Source: Adenophora triphylla var. japonica | Taxonomy: Eukaryota; Streptophyta; Magnoliopsida; Asterales; Campanulaceae | NCBI GenBank assembly: GCA_022495995.1 | Contig: JAFEMH010000938.1 | Span: 434,001-498,000, forward strand | Direction of reading: 5' to 3' | Length of the DNA stretch: 64,000 nucleotides | Shown: positions 44,644 through 56,964 of the stretch, in pieces | Numbering within the stretch: position 1 is the first letter of the stretch | How the letters are laid out: the number at the start of each line of letters is the position of its first letter | Notes under the pieces: generated by a model | Database searches by the model: none | What the model was told of the DNA's origin: nothing | What the model saw: only the letters and a program-made list of their open reading frames with translations | Translations under genes and position numbers: made by a program

Positions 44644-45563
44644 TGTTGGAAAAATGTTATTGTGTGAAGGAAATTGTGCACGTTTCCTTTATATTATTAA
44701 TATATAGAAATTGTGGTTTATATTTGTCCAAATTGATATTTGGAAATAAAAATATTAAGGCTTAATTAAGTGAATAAAGTTGGAACATTAAGCAAAAATG
44801 ATTTCTATAAAAGTCATTTCTATAGGTAGACTTCCCGTTAAACTTACAGCTCGAGATATAGACTACTTGAGAGAGGCGGGTTTCATAGAAGGAGGTTGAC
44901 CTATCGGGGGATAGACTTTGTGGAAGTTGATTTTGTTGTAGACAATTTGCTAAAGGCAAAGTTGGTGTCTAGTAAATGTTCAACTAATGAGTATGGATTG
45001 TAACATCCATTAGCCTTAATAAAACACATAATGGATAACATTATGATGGTTAAAATTTGTAGCTACCTAATATTTAATATCAAGGTTAATAGCCTTATTG
45101 AATTGGTGAGTAATGGGATATGAGTTACAATTGTGAGAATATAAACTATCATCCACAATTTACTAAAGAGAAGAGAAGAGAGAAAAGGAGAGACAAGAGA
45201 AATGAGAATAAGAAAAATGCATGTTTTCTTCTTCGTCATTTTGATGTCTTTCTTCCTTGAAAATGATGGTGATTTTGTCCAAGCATAGTGAAATTCGCCG
45301 GAGATTCTAGTGTGCAAGAATAGTCTGGTCCGTCCGTTTTATCCTGGGAGGCGAACGTCCAAAACAACTTCAAGCACAACTCGGTGAGGGGGATAATTTG
45401 TCTTAAGGAGAGTGTCACACACGACAATTTTCTCGTACGATTTTTCTCTTTGTTTATGTTTATGTTTATGTTTATGTTTATGTTTATGTTTATTGTAATT
45501 TGTATCATTTAATATATTGTAATTCTTTTCTCTTTTTGTGCTTTTATAAGATTTTGTCTAACA
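44644..45563 (+). mobile_element. Candidate LTR of a Copia-like element
   Basis: The segment starts TGTTGGAAAAATG and ends GTCTAACA, the usual TG...CA form. It contains a GCGAACGTCCAAAACAAC-type region seen in R/U5 parts of plant Copia LTRs, and a (TTTATG)n tract at 45454-45492. I found no second copy or perfect primer site, so its right partner is lost or it is a solo or truncated copy. Confidence 0.4.
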
Positions 45564-46180
45564 ATCTTAAGACAAATTTCCTATTTGAGAAAGGATTACA
45601 GATTTGAGAATCCGGTGGAGCGGCGGCCACGGGAGAAAAGATAGAAAACGATGAAAGAGGCGGATGGAAGAAAAATCCAGCAACTTTTTGCAATGACCAG
45701 CTGTGGTAAAATTGCAATTCCCGATTCGTTAACTGTTCGATCGATCTCAAATTTGGTGAGCAAGTTCTAAACTCATATAAGAACAATCTGGACGGTGGAG
45801 ATCGAAATCTTTTATGTGGAGATGATGATATAATTTTTCGAAACAGAACAGTTTATGGAAGAAAAAAAATATTTTTGAACATATAATGAACTAATGGATG
45901 AACATCAAGGATGCTGCTATGATTGTGTAAAATAGTTGTGGCGATGCCACTTCTAGTATTTATACAATGGGTGATATATCTCTTATGGTTCATGGGATCA
46001 TAGTGAGAATAATCGAAAAGTTCGTAGGAACTGAATTGAAAAATTGAAAGTTGAAAGATGTAATCTTTAACGTTCTTATGGTTCACAAGAATCATAGTGA
46101 GAAAAATTGAATAGTTCGTTAGAACTATGTTGAGAAGATGAAAGTTAAAAGATATAGTCTTTAATGTTGTGTTTTATCAA
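45564..46180. other. Possible retroelement interior with a 108-bp tandem duplicate
   Basis: After the candidate LTR there is no coding frame. Two copies of about 108 bp (TTATGGTTCATGGGATCATAG near 45975 and TTATGGTTCACAAGAATCATAG near 46077) run in tandem. Confidence 0.5.
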
Positions 46181-46189
46181 TGATGCATG

Positions 46190-46470
46190 GACAAAGATGA
46201 TAGGGCTTCTTGAAAGGAGTTGTTAAATCCTATTATTGTCACTAGTGACAAAGTCACAAAGATAAAAACAATAGAGCTTCTTGAAAAAAGTTATTGAATT
46301 CGATTGTTGTGAACATTGACAAATATTACAAGAACTAAAATCATAGGGCTTCTTAAGAGAAGTTGTTAAAACCTATCGGAGAAATATGTGACTAATGTCA
46401 TAAAGATAAAAATAATAGGACTTCGTGAAGGAAGTTGTAAATTCCTATTATGTTGATGATGACAGATGAC
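46190..46470. repeat. 72-bp tandem repeat, 4 copies
   Basis: Units carry ATAGGGCTTCTTGAAAGGAGTTG near 46199, 46270, 46345 and 46415, followed by AATCCTATTATTGT and a GTGACAAAGTCACAAAGATAAAA-like spacer. The copies are clearly diverged. Confidence 0.7.
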
Positions 46471-47141
46471 ACAAAATATTTGGAATGAGAACTTCTAAAA
46501 GAAATTGTGTATTTTGTAAATGAGAATGTGATTTTCTCTAATTTAGAGGTACTCCAAGATGAGACCTTTAATGTTTTGAAATAATTAAACTTCAACTATA
46601 ATTCCATTAAGGAATTTAGAGGTTTATAAATATGAGTGGTTATAAGAAATAAATTGTGTTAATTCTCCTATTGAATTAGTAATTTATTATTGGAGTTAAT
46701 TCTCTAATTAAGTTAGAGAGTTACATTTGAAACAAGAAAGTTATAATGTTGAAAATTAAAGTCAATGTTTAATTTGTGTGGAGACAAATCTCTAATGGAA
46801 TGTGATAGTTCCAAGTATTCTGGATCATCTAAACCTCATACATAAGTTAGTACGGGAAAATCATGTCCAATTCTAAAAGAAATTATTATCAAGCGTAGTT
46901 GTATTAGTTCTACTTCCTCTGTCCCAAAATCCCAAAATTAATAATCAAATTTTACTTTTAATATAAGAGCAATTTTAGACAAAATTTGATCATTCATTTT
47001 GAGGCAGATAGAATACATAGGAATATGAGTGGTTTAGCATACAAAATCACAATCCAGTAGAAAAATTATCACAGATTTAACAAATACAACAAAAGCAGAC
47101 CACATAACTCTTACTTCATCCCACTTTTCTAGAGACAGGTT
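46471..47141. other. AT-rich DNA before Gypsy B
   Basis: No gene was seen. A degenerate inverted pair (TCTGTCCCAAAATCCCAAAA and its partner near 47000) may be the rest of a small MITE (about 46912-47011). Confidence 0.35.
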
Positions 47142-49771
47142 TGTAACGACCCTAACCCTAGGCACTAGTTTTAGTATAATATTATATGTTTTACTATTAA
47201 TGATGATATTATGTGTTCATTTTATCTGTAATTTATTATATTAGGATAAAATGATAAGGAAATAAATAATGTTCTAAAGTAAAAATAAGAATAGAAAATA
47301 AATAAAGTAATAGATTGGAGTGGTGATAAAATGAGCAAATAAAATGTTTGAATTGGGAGGAATTATTTTAAATAAGTGAAAGAATTGTGTGGTGAAAGTA
47401 TGGTGTGGGAAGGGGGGCCTTTTCCCTAAATTACTCCCCATCCTTCCCACAAAGTCAACACCATACTCCCACACCCTCCTCCCTCCATCCGCCCCCCTTC
47501 TTCATCCTCTTCACTCAACTTCTTCCTCCCTCATTCATTCACTCTTCTTCCTCCTTCTTCATTTTCTTCATACTCCCTCTTCACTATCTAAAGCCATGGA
47601 AGCTCTCAAACCCTATTATTGAAGCTAAGCCATTCTTCATCAAATTCAAGTCTAAGAGTAGTTTTGGAGTTGGATCACCTAGAGGAATCAATCAAGCTTT
47701 GAAGATCATCTTTCATCCTAAAATCCTAAGGTGAGTTGTTATGACCTCCTTTCATCTATGTGCTCATAATCTATCTATTGTTGTTCTTGGTGTTGTGATT
47801 GTTATTATATGCTTTGGAAATCTTCTTGGAGTTAGAAAATGGATTAATGACTTAAAAATATAGTGGTTCATGGGAGTTGATTTAGATTTTTAAGGAATGG
47901 ATGGAATTTGAAATTGTTGAAGTTAGGGTTCAATGAAGATGAGTTAAAAGGGTTGAAATGGGTAGAAATAGTAGTGATAAATAATCTAGGGTTACTTGGT
48001 TTTGGAGTTTACATGTTTGTTTGGGATTTGGTGAAATGAAGGTGTTCTTGGGTGTTCTTGAATAATCAATGGTAGAGGAAGGAAGAACTAGGGTTAAAGG
48101 GGTTAAAAACCTAAGTTTGGGGGCCGGGGAGGCTTGGGCGGTCGCCCGAGGGGCTGAGCGGCCGCCCATGCTGGCGAAACTCACATTTCCTTGAAAACCC
48201 TCTTGGGCGGTCGCCCAAGAGGTTTGGGCGGTCGCCCAAGACCCCAGAAATCCTAACTTCAGTGCTGAACCAGAATTCGTTTAGCAATCTTGTGATGGTC
48301 ATAACTTAATCATATTAAATCGGAATTGGATGGTTCTTGGGTCTAAATTGGGTGTTTTTCTGAGTACTTTCTGAATGTGATGGTTTCATAGCTAAAGAAG
48401 TTATCCTTATGTCCCAAAAATCTGATTTGGTTACAGCAGGTAGTATTGTACGTTAGAAGTTGAGTGGAAATTGAATAAATCATAGTTAATTCATACGGAC
48501 TCGAAATTGGATGGTTCAAGAGTCCAAATTGAGTATTTTTAGGTGATCTCTCAAATGGAATTGGTTTTATAAACTAAATATGTAATGATCATTTCCAGAT
48601 ATTCTATTTTACCATGTGACTATATTGTTTATCCCCTTTGTGGATTATTTGGCAAGTGTTATGTGGCTCCCCAAGTGTGGAATATTTGACAAGTTGTTAT
48701 GTTATCCCAATGTGTGGATATGTTTACTATGTAGTTGTATGGTTATTCCATTTGTGAATTTATTTGTTATCATTCATATTTGTTGATGATACTATGCATA
48801 GTGTATTACTTAAATGTTGCATTATGGCATTGATTGGCATGAGTATACATTACCATGTTGTTATATTACTATCCCGGTTTGTGGATTTATCTCAAGTATC
48901 TATCATGTGCTTGAGCGTGTTTATGTTCGGGTGGGTATGATGGATGCCAATCAATTATGGATTTGTTCTATAAGTGATTGAAGGTACATCATACTGGTGA
49001 CCCTTCCCCACTCTGTGGCCACGGGGTGGGGCCGTGCTGTATCGTATTGACCCAAAAGGCTTTACGGACACTGTTGCGATCGTTGTAAGGAGGGACGATA
49101 TTATTTTTGGATATTCTAATATAGGTATCCTTTCTTATATGGATGGTCAAGGGTATGAGTCCTATAAGAGGTGAATGTCTTTGGAGGCAATTCACCAAAG
49201 AGTGAGTTTTACTCCCACGTTGTACGACTTATTGTTCGAGACGGGAAAAGGTAAAATGAGGTAACGTAAGGTGTTTACCGCTTTCATAATGTGTTATGTG
49301 CTACCATGCTATGTGTTGCACTTTGTTTGGCATCTTCTTTGCATATCATAATAGCTCATTGAGATTTATTCTCACCCCTCTCCCTTTCTTGTTTTAGATT
49401 CCGAGACAGGTGACCCGAACCGGTGAGGCCGGGGATATCATTGTGGACTTGTACTTTTGGGGCTTGTCGAGTTAAGTTAGAAGTTGGCTATTAGGAGTAT
49501 TTATTAAGTATTCCACTTTTATAATTTGTATGGACAACACTTTTACTAAACAATGTTATTCGGGGTTTTGTGTAATTAATCGATTTCGGTTCATTAAAGT
49601 TGTAGTTGGATTTCCTTTAAGTAAGGATATTATCAATTGATTTTTATTTGGAAGTTTGAAAAGTGGTATTCTTTTAAAGGCAAATAAATGTTTTAAAAAT
49701 CAAGATGGATTTTCTTAGTTTGAGCTCCCTTAGCTCGGGACACGTGTTAGGTCCGGGTTGGGGCGCTCGCG
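47142..49771 (+). repeat. Gypsy B 5' LTR
   Basis: It matches 52863-55495 closely. Its 3' end and the adjoining primer site are altered at CAG words (GCTCGCGGTTGGTATCGAGC in place of the expected CACAG and CAGAG). The block 48037-48690 is nearly identical to the Gypsy A LTR. Confidence 0.85.
48136..48241. repeat. GC-rich palindrome cluster in Gypsy B 5' LTR
   Basis: Four GGGCGGTCGCCC or GCGGCCGCCC palindromes, laid out as in Gypsy A (12482-12591). Confidence 0.7.
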
Positions 49772-49859
49772 GTTGGTATCGAGCTTAGTTTAGAGGTCAA
49801 GGGTAGATGTCTAGACTAAGTGGGAATGTGTGGAAATTGACGCCGAGTGTTTTATGCGG

Positions 49860-51100
49860 GAGTCCGTTCTAATGGCCGGAAGCAAGGATGATCGGCGGAA
49901 AGTTAAGGGAATTGAAGAAGATTTGGGTATAGGTGGAATTCGGGATGAAGAGATGATGAAATTATTCGGGAAGTTTGTACGGGATATGGAGACTAGAGGA
50001 TCGGTTCGAATCGGCTGAGGAGTGTCAAAGTGATGGATGGGAAAGGTTTGTGAAGATGAATCCATCGAGTTTTAATGGATATCCGAATCCGTTAAAGGCG
50101 AGAAAATTGGTTAGCGTAAATGAATAAGATTTTCGAGGTTATAGAAAGTCGCAACGAAGAGAAAGTTAGGTATGCCGTTTTCAAGCTTGAAGGTTCGGTG
50201 ATCGGTGGTGGCGAAGTTGAAGGAAAGTTGGGAGCGGGATCATACGCCCCAGATTTGGGATAAGTTCACTCGGCGGTTCGAGGACTATTTTATTTCAATG
50301 GTTACAAGGGATAAGAAGGAGATTGAATTCTTAAGACTAAAACAAGGGAACATGACGGTGAATCAGTATTCGGTCCGGTTTGAGGAATTAGCTAAGTGTT
50401 GCCCTCATTTGGCATCGCATGAAGTGAAAAGGGTTCGAAGTTTGTAACGGGGTTGAGGAGTGAGTTTAGGAAAGAATTATGGATTGATAGTTTCATCAAT
50501 TATCAGACAGCCTTAGATAGAGCATATAAGGTCGAGAAGGACATTGAGGAAAATAGTGGAAGGTCCGGAAGTGGGATTAGAAACAAGCCAAAGTATCTAG
50601 GACAAGGATCCAAAGTCATTAGAGGACAGCCAAGTGCTTTAACTTCAGGAAGTTTGAGAGAGGAACTTATGGTAGCTTCTTCGTCTAGGTCAAAACCCAA
50701 ACGGTATGGGATGATTTGTAAGTTTTGCAAGAAGGTTGGACATACCGAAGATCGGTGTTGGAGTAAGCAAGGGAAATGCTTGAAGTGTGGAGAGATGGGG
50801 CATTTTAGGAGGAATTGCCCAAGGTTTCGACAGGAGCGAGCTTCAGGCAGCAGTCAGCAAGGTGGACGGCAAAGAGGTGGTACCAAAAGAGATAACAAAG
50901 GGGAACCGAAAGAGAGGGTCTGTGGTCGAGTGTGTGTTTCGGATCCGGGAGAGATGGATCCCTCCGAGGTCACTAGAGGTATATTTCTGTCTCAAAAGTT
51001 AGGGGTCATATATTATAGATCATGTTGCATATCATTTATGTTTGGTATCACATTTTGCTTATATGTGACATACATCGTTGAGAAATTGTTTTATTGTTAG
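49860..51100 (+). pseudogene. Gypsy B gag with two CCHC zinc knuckles
   Basis: Pieces of the gag frame lie at 49875-50018, 50205-50447 and 50453-51100. They carry DKFTRRFEDYFISMVTRDKK, the EFLRLKQGNMTV and FEELAKCCPHL words, and the knuckles CKFCKKVGHTEDRC and CLKCGEMGHFRRNC. It is homologous to Gypsy A gag throughout. The frame breaks at about 50180 and 50447 coincide with short losses at CTGCAG- or AGG-type words relative to copy A, so some may be sequence error instead of true decay. Confidence 0.8.
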
Positions 51101-52862
51101 AGGATTCTGCTCTTATGAGAGAATACCTCGAACCTTCTTTGGTTTACCACGATGGTGATGTGGTTATGGTGAGCATGTATTGCAGTTGAATTGGTACGAT
51201 TATTAAATTATGATTTTGAGATATATTTGACATGTATGGTTAAGTAATTGTTGTATAATGGTAGACTATCATAATAAGTGAGTCTCCTTTTTCCATGCCA
51301 AAATTGTTTATGATGGTGTTTGAGATAGGTAAACCTTAATGTGAAATTCTTGTTATACGTGGGTAATTAAGGTGAAACTTTTGAATTAAGGTGTGAAGAG
51401 TAATTGGTATATGCTAGACTTGCATAAGGAGTCTTTTCCAAAAATTTTATGTGCTAGTTGTGAGTAAATGGTAAATGTGCTCCCGTCGGTATGTTTCATG
51501 TGTTGGTTATGAGTAGGATAAGCAGAGTTGTAATCCTTATTTTGATGGTTTTAGGGTGATTAGAATTGATGGTCCCTTTGGTAATTAAAGTTTCGGGAAG
51601 ATCGTGAAAATAATTTGAGAGTTGGGTTAATGACTTCCTTGTGAGGAGTCCCTGTATGCAAAGTTCGGCTAGTATGAGTTGACTCGAGAGGATTTCAAAT
51701 TTTTGGGGTTTTGTAGTCTTAAACTCGGATGTTACCATGGATCTTGTGAGGGTTGAGTCCGTGATCTTTGAGTTGGCAGGTGCTATCGAAGAGAATTAAG
51801 GAATTCTTAAGAATTGAAAAGTCGTTGCTTTGGTTGACCTTAAAGGACGTGTAAATAGAGTAGGATGTAAAAAGGATTAATCATGTTAATACAAATGGAG
51901 AATAGATTAGTTATAGATTCGGCCCTTACATTACCTTGGGGATGTGAAAACTTTGTGAAAATTTAAGTGTGTATTAAAGGAAGATCAGGGTGTAGTGTTA
52001 TACGAAATGGGAAAGTGATAATGTGTGCTTTGAGGAATTTAACTAAGATAAGTGAGATTTTCTTATCCTCTACTCGGGAGTAGCTACACTTGTGTTGCGT
52101 TAATTAAATAGGAACCTTATCTTTTGAAGCTTCCTTTGAGAGTTGTTACCGATCCTAAGAGTTGGAGGATGTAGTTAGTCGAAAGGAAGAGGTTTGAAGA
52201 CTATCCAAATTCTGGAAGAGTAGGTTGTGTGGTGTGACGGATTTTCCTTCGACTTGAGAAATTTAATTAACCTTAGCGGGTTTGCGTATAATAGCAGTTA
52301 TCATTCTAACATTGAGATGAAACCGTATGAATCTTGGTTCAGAAAGATATTATCGATCTCCAATTTATTGGGATGGAATTAGTAAAGTTAGGCCTAAGGT
52401 AATTTAGCGCCAAAGTTTGTTAATCCAATTGAAGTTCTAGAAAAGATTATGATTTGACTTATAGACCGACTTAGAGTAGCTTATTGAGCGTTGGAAGTTT
52501 TAAATGTAATGTCGTAATGTATTTGGTAACTTAAGTTTTAATACTTTTATTTAATTGTACTTCCTTGAGGTCGTGGAAATTCGGGTAGTAGTAATTGTAT
52601 GGTATTCTTGGGGTGTTGCGTCGTAAAATCGTATTATTAATGAAATTAAAAATTTTGGGAAGAATCATAGAAGTGAAGAGACTAATTGAGAATTGAAGTC
52701 CTAGAGTACTCGGGTTATGGGAAGGTATAGTAGAGTCATGCCATTGAGAAATCTAATTGGGAATATTAAGTTAGAAATTGTGAAAAGGTAACCTTTGCTA
52801 GTTTGAACCTTAGGGTAAGTGACAATCAAATTCGGGACGAATTTTCTTTAAGGGGGAGTGAG
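51101..52862 (+). pseudogene. Gypsy B decayed pol region
   Basis: No ORF over 80 codons makes sense. The start (GGGGTCATATATTATAGATC, about 51001) aligns with the protease remnant of Gypsy A. A KTIQILE-type integrase scrap is at about 52197-52217. The region ends in the polypurine tract. Confidence 0.6.
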
Positions 52863-55495
52863 TGTAACGACCCTAACCCTAGGCACTAGTTTTAGTATAA
52901 TATTATATGTTTTACTATTAATGATGATATTATGTGTTCATTTTATCTGTAATTTATTATATTAGGATAAAATGATAAGGAAATAAATAATGTTCTAAAG
53001 TAAAAATAAGAATAGAAAATAAATAAAGTAATAGATTGGAGTGGTGATAAAATGAGCAAATAAAATGTTTGGATTGGGAGGAATTATTTTAAATAAGTGA
53101 AAGAATTGTGTGGTGGAAGTATGGTGTGGGAAGGGGGGCCTTTTCCCTAAATTACTCCCCATCCTTCCCACAAAGTCAACACCATACTCCCACACCCTCC
53201 TCCCTCCATCCGGCCCCCCTTCTTCATCCTCTTCACTCAACTTCTTCCTCCCTCATTCATTCACTCTTCTTCCTCCTTCTTCATTTTCTTCATACTCCCT
53301 CTTCACTATCTAAAGCCATGGAAGCTCTCAAACCCTATTATTGAAGCTAAGCCATTCTTCATCAAATTCAAGTCTAAGAGTAGTTTTGGAGTTGGATCAC
53401 CTAGAGGAATCAATCAAGCTTTGAAGATCATCTTTCATCCTAAAATCCTAAGGTGAGTTGTTATGACCTCCTTTCATCTATGTGCTCATAATCTATCTAT
53501 TGTTGTTCTTGGTGTTGTGATTGTTATTATATGCTTTGGAAATCTTCTTGGAGTTAGAAAATGGATTAATGACTTAAAAGATAGTGGTTCATGGGAGTTG
53601 ATTTAGATTTTTAAGGAATGGATGGAATTTGAAATTGTTGAAGTTAGGGTTCAATGAAGATGAGTTAAAAGGGTTGAAATGGGTAGAAATAGTAGTGATA
53701 AATAATCTAGGGTTACTTGGTTTTGGAGTTTACATGTTTGTTTGGGATTTGGTGAAATGAAGGTGTTCTTGGGTGTTCTTGAATAATCAATGGTAGAGGG
53801 AAGGAAGAACTAGGGTTAAAGGGGTTAAAAACCTAAGTTTGGGTGGCGGGAGGCTTGGGCGGTCGCCCAGGGGCTGAGCGGCCGCCCATCTTGGCGAGAA
53901 ACTCACATTTCCTTGAAAACCCTCTTGGGCGGTCGCCCAAGAGGTTTGGGCGGTCGCCCAAGACCCCAGAAATCCTAACTTCAATTCGAACCGAAATTCG
54001 TTTAGCAATCTTGTGATGGTCATAACTTAATCATATTAAATCGGAATTGGATGGTTCTTGGGTCTAAATTGGGTGTTTTTCTGAGTACTTTCTGAATGTG
54101 ATGGTTTCATAGCTAAAGAAGTTATCCTTATGTCCCAAAAATCTGATTTGGTTACAGCAGGTAGTATTGTACGTTAGAAGTTGAGTGGAAATTGAATAAA
54201 TCATAGTTAATTCATACGGACTCGAAATTGGATGGTTCAAGAGTTCAAATTGAGTATTTTTAGGTGATCTCTCAAATGGAATTGGTTTTATAAACTAAAT
54301 ATGTAATGATCATTTCCAGATATTCTATTTTACCATGTGACTATATTGTTTATCCCCTTTGTGGATTATTTGGCAAGTGTTATGTGGCTCCCCAAGTGTG
54401 GAATATTTGACAAGTTGTTATGTTATCCCAATGTGTGGATATGTTTACTATGTAGTTGTATGGTTATTCCATTTGTGAATTTATTTGTTATCATTCATAT
54501 TTGTTGATGATACTATGCATAGTGTATTACTTAAATGTTGCATTATGGCATTGATTGGCATGAGTATACATTACCATGTTGTTATATTACTATCCCGGTT
54601 TGTGGATTTATCTCAAGTATCTATCATGTGCTTGAGCGTGTTTATGTTCGGGTGGGTATGATGGATGCCAATCAATTATGGATTTGTTCTATAAGTGATT
54701 GAAGGTACATCATACCGGTGACCCTTCCCCACTCTCTGTGGCCACGGGGTGGGGGGTGCTAACGATTTGTATTGACCCAAAAGGCTTTACACTGTTGCGA
54801 TCGTTGTAAGGAGGGACGATATTATTTTTGGATATTCTAATATAGGTATCCTTTCTTATATGGATGGTGCAGGGTATGAGTCCTATAAGAGGTGAATGTC
54901 TTTGGAGGCAATTCACCAAAGAGTGGAGTTTTACTCCCACGTTGTACGACTTATTGTTCGAGACGGGAAAAGGTAAAATGAGGTAACGTAAGGTGTTTAC
55001 CGCTTTCATAATGTGTTATGTGCTACCATGCTATGTGTTGCACTTTGTTTGGCATCTTCTTTGCATATCATAATAGCTCATTGAGATTTATTCTCACCCC
55101 TCTCCCTTTCTTGTTTTAGATTCCGAGACAGGTGACCCGAACCAGTGAGGCCGGGGATATCATTGTGGACTTGTACTTTTGGGGCTTGTCAGGTTAAGTT
55201 AGAAGTTGGCTATTAGGAGTATTTATTAAGTATTCCACTTTTATAATTTGTATGGACAACACTTTTACTAAACAATGTTATTCAGGGTTTTGTGTAATTA
55301 ATCAGATTTCGGTTCATTAAAGTTGTAGTTGGATTTCCTTTAAGTAAGGATATTATCAATTGATTTTTATTTGGAAGTTTGAAAAGTGGTATTCTTTTAA
55401 AGGCAAATAAATGTTTTAAAAATCAAGATGAATTTTCTTAGTTTGAGCTCCCTTAGCTCGGAACACGTGTTAGGTCCCGGGTTGGGGCGCTCACA
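52863..55495 (+). repeat. Gypsy B 3' LTR
   Basis: Near-identical to the 5' LTR. Here the final CTCACA and most CAG words are intact. The palindrome cluster is at 53858-53963. Confidence 0.85.
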
Positions 55496-55500
55496 AGGTT

Positions 55501-56430
55501 CCTATCTACCAACGCTAGCTTCTGCTAGCTTCTGCGTTAAGGCTCTAATCTCCTTAGGTGGTTGGGCACCATATAATCCATAATTATTTAAACTAAAAAA
55601 AACTGATATAAATGGAACAAAAGCACCAAGATATAAATTAAAACCTAGATGACATGATTTTATTGAAGTGCATTTTCTGTGCAGAATTATTTGGCCAACC
55701 TCAAAAGAAGAGAAGAGAAGAAGAAAGAGTTAAAAGGCGAGATTTTGAAATGTTACCACATCTGTCCCAAAATGAGTGTTCTTTTTTGTTTTTAATAAAA
55801 ATAAAAATAAAAATGAATGTCCATCTACCTAACCTAAAGATATCATTTTAAAACCGACACAAAATTGATATCATGTCCCAATATGAACCGAAATTATTTA
55901 GATTGAATACTAATGGGCATATCATATAAATTTTGTGGGTCGTCATCTGCAATCATATGCTTGTTGAATCTTGATGACACTTTTTGCGTTACCAGTTCAT
56001 CTTTCTAAACTAATTTTGGAGGAACACTACTTCTTCTACACCTCCTGTAATTTACTCTCATGAGATCCACACATTCCAATACACTGGTACATAATTTCAA
56101 GTCATGGTTCATAAAAAAGTTAAACAATAGAGTTACTGCATTAACCCTCTTTGTTTAAAGGAGCAAAAGCTACATGAAAGTTTTAACTTCCAACAACCTG
56201 AATAAATAATGAACGTCGAGAAAAATTGATGATTAAATAAAATTAAACAATGCAAAAAAATAACCTTACTTGAAAAATAATGTACCCAACATTTGGATGA
56301 GGGAAAGGGCGCTGAAACTGAGAAAGCTTTTACGGAATAAAAGACGATGTTTGGAGAGGTGAAGTGCAGGAATTCATTCCGTCGTTGCAGAGAAGATGAT
56401 TCCCCGAAGTAGTTGTTGTAAGCTTTGATA
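55501..56430. other. Intergenic DNA
   Basis: AT-rich, with a short duplicated CTAGCTTCTG word (55513-55533) and a degenerate MITE end (CTGTCCCAAAATGAGTG, about 55762). No supported gene. Confidence 0.4.
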
Positions 56431-56840
56431 AATATTGAAGAAGATCTTGAGTTTTATTGATATTTTAAATACCCTATTTATACATAACAAGAGGAAGTAA
56501 ATAAGGTAATAACAAAACCTAATATGACTAGGATTCTAATATAGTAAATATAATTCTAATTGGAGAATACTTCTAAATAAGGTAACTTTCCTAAGTTGAC
56601 TCAATACCAACTTAGGTAACTGAATATTTGGTGAATCTCCTTCTTTATCTCTAACATGCCCCCGCAAGATGGACGGCCAATGGGAGAGTCCAATCTTGGA
56701 CATAATGAAGACTTATTGTTGCTGCAGACTTTGTTATTGTTGAAGATTTTGTAGTTGTTGAGGACTTTATTGTTGTTGAAGACTTTGTTGCTGTCGAAGA
56801 CTTTGTAGTTGTTATTGTTTATTATTATTGTTTATTATTG
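56430..56840 (-). mobile_element. Remnant related to the TRIM-like element
   Basis: The boundary TGCCCCCGCAAGATGGACG, followed by GGAGAGTCCAATCTTGGA, closely matches the LTR/interior junction of the element at 1524-2665. The LTR-like side (56450-56657) has the same GGATTCTAAT and CCTAA style. The interior side decays into a TTGTTGAAGACTTTG repeat (about 56700-56815). No second LTR was seen. Confidence 0.55.
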
Positions 56841-56964
56841 TTGTTTACTAGTGAGTAACCCGTCGGTCCCCGACGGGAGATAAAACACTGAGGTAAAAGT
56901 TAAATATAAATACAATTCAAAAAATTAATGAGATAATTTTATGTAATATATTACAACTTGTCGA

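Larger units (their letters stand above)
47142..55495 (+). mobile_element. Gypsy-type LTR retrotransposon B, gag-only
   Basis: LTRs of about 2.63 kb (47142-49771, 52863-55495) start TGTAACGACCCTAACCCTAG and end GCTCACA. The 5-bp duplication AGGTT (47137-47141, 55496-55500) shows a complete insertion. The 3.1-kb interior has gag with two zinc knuckles, then decayed DNA with a short integrase scrap. The polypurine tract AAGGGGGAGTGAG (52850-52862) precedes the 3' LTR. The design is the same as Gypsy A, with different sequence over most of the LTR. Confidence 0.9.

Noticed and set aside
47142..47165. CCCTAACCCTAG at LTR starts as telomere-like repeat
   Set aside because: Fewer than two telomere-like units exist, and they are the fixed 5' edge of the Gypsy LTRs (also at 11428, 17751, 27429, 52863).
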